Part shown: one piece after another, positions 63,942-64,000 of the stretch
Numbering within the stretch: position 1 is the stretch's first letter
Layout of the letters: each line of letters starts with the position of its first letter
Assembly: GCA_900102115.1 (NCBI GenBank)
Contig: FNAW01000003.1
Location: 434,001-498,000, forward strand
Source of the DNA: Blastococcus fimeti
Lineage (GTDB): Bacteria; Actinomycetota; Actinomycetes; Mycobacteriales; Geodermatophilaceae
Reading direction: 5' to 3'
DNA length: 64,000 bases
Position numbers and translations under genes: made by a program
Notes under the pieces: generated by a model
The model's database searches: none
Seen by the model: only the letters and a program-made list of their open reading frames with translations
Told to the model about the DNA's origin: nothing

Positions 63942-64000
63942 TCACCGGAGCGAGGGCAGGTGGACCAGACCCGCGTCGGTCTCCCGGAACCCGCAGGCGC
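63942..64000 (-). CDS. Possible C-terminal end of a gene continuing beyond the window
   Basis: The minus frame that ends at TGA 63942-63944 encodes CGFRETDAGLVHLPSLR before the stop, a normal-looking protein end resembling the tail of a GNAT-type protein. Only about 18 codons are inside the window, so the family is not certain. Confidence 0.35.
   Translation of the reverse strand, partial: ACGFRETDAGLVHLPSLR

Overview
The window is about 64 kb of very GC-rich DNA, densely coded on both strands, with many GTG starts and 4-bp stop/start overlaps. Gene content and order point to a high-GC actinobacterium. The cytochrome bcc (qcrCAB)-ctaE block, trpD, DEDDh/UvrC-like exonuclease, NlpC/P60 hydrolase, pimB-like mannosyltransferase, fadD15-like ligase, SRPBCC, ArsA-like, plsC, exoribonuclease AS, class II DAHP synthase, PASTA kinase, Rv2175c-like DNA-binding protein, prenyl synthase and metF follow broadly the order of Mycobacterium tuberculosis Rv2172c-Rv2196. 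The mycolate-free style, carotenoid genes and riboswitches suggest Geodermatophilaceae (Blastococcus, Geodermatophilus or Modestobacter); that family assignment is inference.

Layout. 1-643: non-coding, with three copies of a palindromic repeat and a perfect terminator hairpin. 644-4893 (minus): qcrB-qcrA-qcrC-ctaE, the respiratory bcc/aa3 module. 5028-6528: pseudo-receiver protein and trpD. 6544-8651 (minus): stand-alone RAM domain and exonuclease/GIY-YIG fusion. 8832-12469: two secreted peptidoglycan hydrolases, the second behind a c-di-AMP (ydaO) riboswitch. 12585-14971: M48 protease and PimB-like glycosyltransferase. 15024-22277: acyl-CoA ligase, SRPBCC, ArsA-like protein, CxxC protein, ROK glucokinase, membrane protein, esterase and PlsC. 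22274-26392: a TetR-controlled divergent cluster (Baeyer-Villiger-type monooxygenase, hydrolase, SDR). 26448-28426: glycerol kinase and RidA. 28707-30427: LAXTG surface protein with its own class E sortase. 30486-34426: exoribonuclease, acetyltransferase, chemoreceptor and DinB protein. 34527-37963: phosphofructokinase with PPi-type residues, aroG and threonine aldolase. 38022-43458 (minus): DUF559 protein, endonuclease IV, PASTA kinase and glyA behind a ZTP riboswitch. 43575-45048: flavin-dependent 2-hydroxyacid oxidase divergent from a DNA-binding protein. 45106-49234: lycopene cyclase pair and crtE-crtI-crtB. 49413-52876: metF, an unknown protein, a CDP-alcohol phosphatidyltransferase homologue and adenosine kinase. 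52887-58322 (minus): a tightly coupled six-gene operon with carotenoid tailoring genes. 58664-63299: SOS-box-preceded DUF6504-HEPN-dnaE2 mutagenesis operon. 63305-64000: SGNH hydrolase and the edge of a minus-strand gene.

How the genes work together. Three themes recur: envelope building and remodelling (hydrolases, PimB-like GT, PlsC, sortase, PASTA kinase); central carbon, one-carbon and aromatic metabolism (pfk, aroG, trpD, glyA, metF, glpK); and carotenoid synthesis split over two nearby loci, one making the C40 backbone and rings and one predicted to oxidise, hydrate and glycosylate it. Regulation can be read directly at several points: ydaO and ZTP riboswitches, a LexA box, a probable TetR operator, and several leaderless promoters with a TANNNT -10 box 7-8 bp before the start codon.
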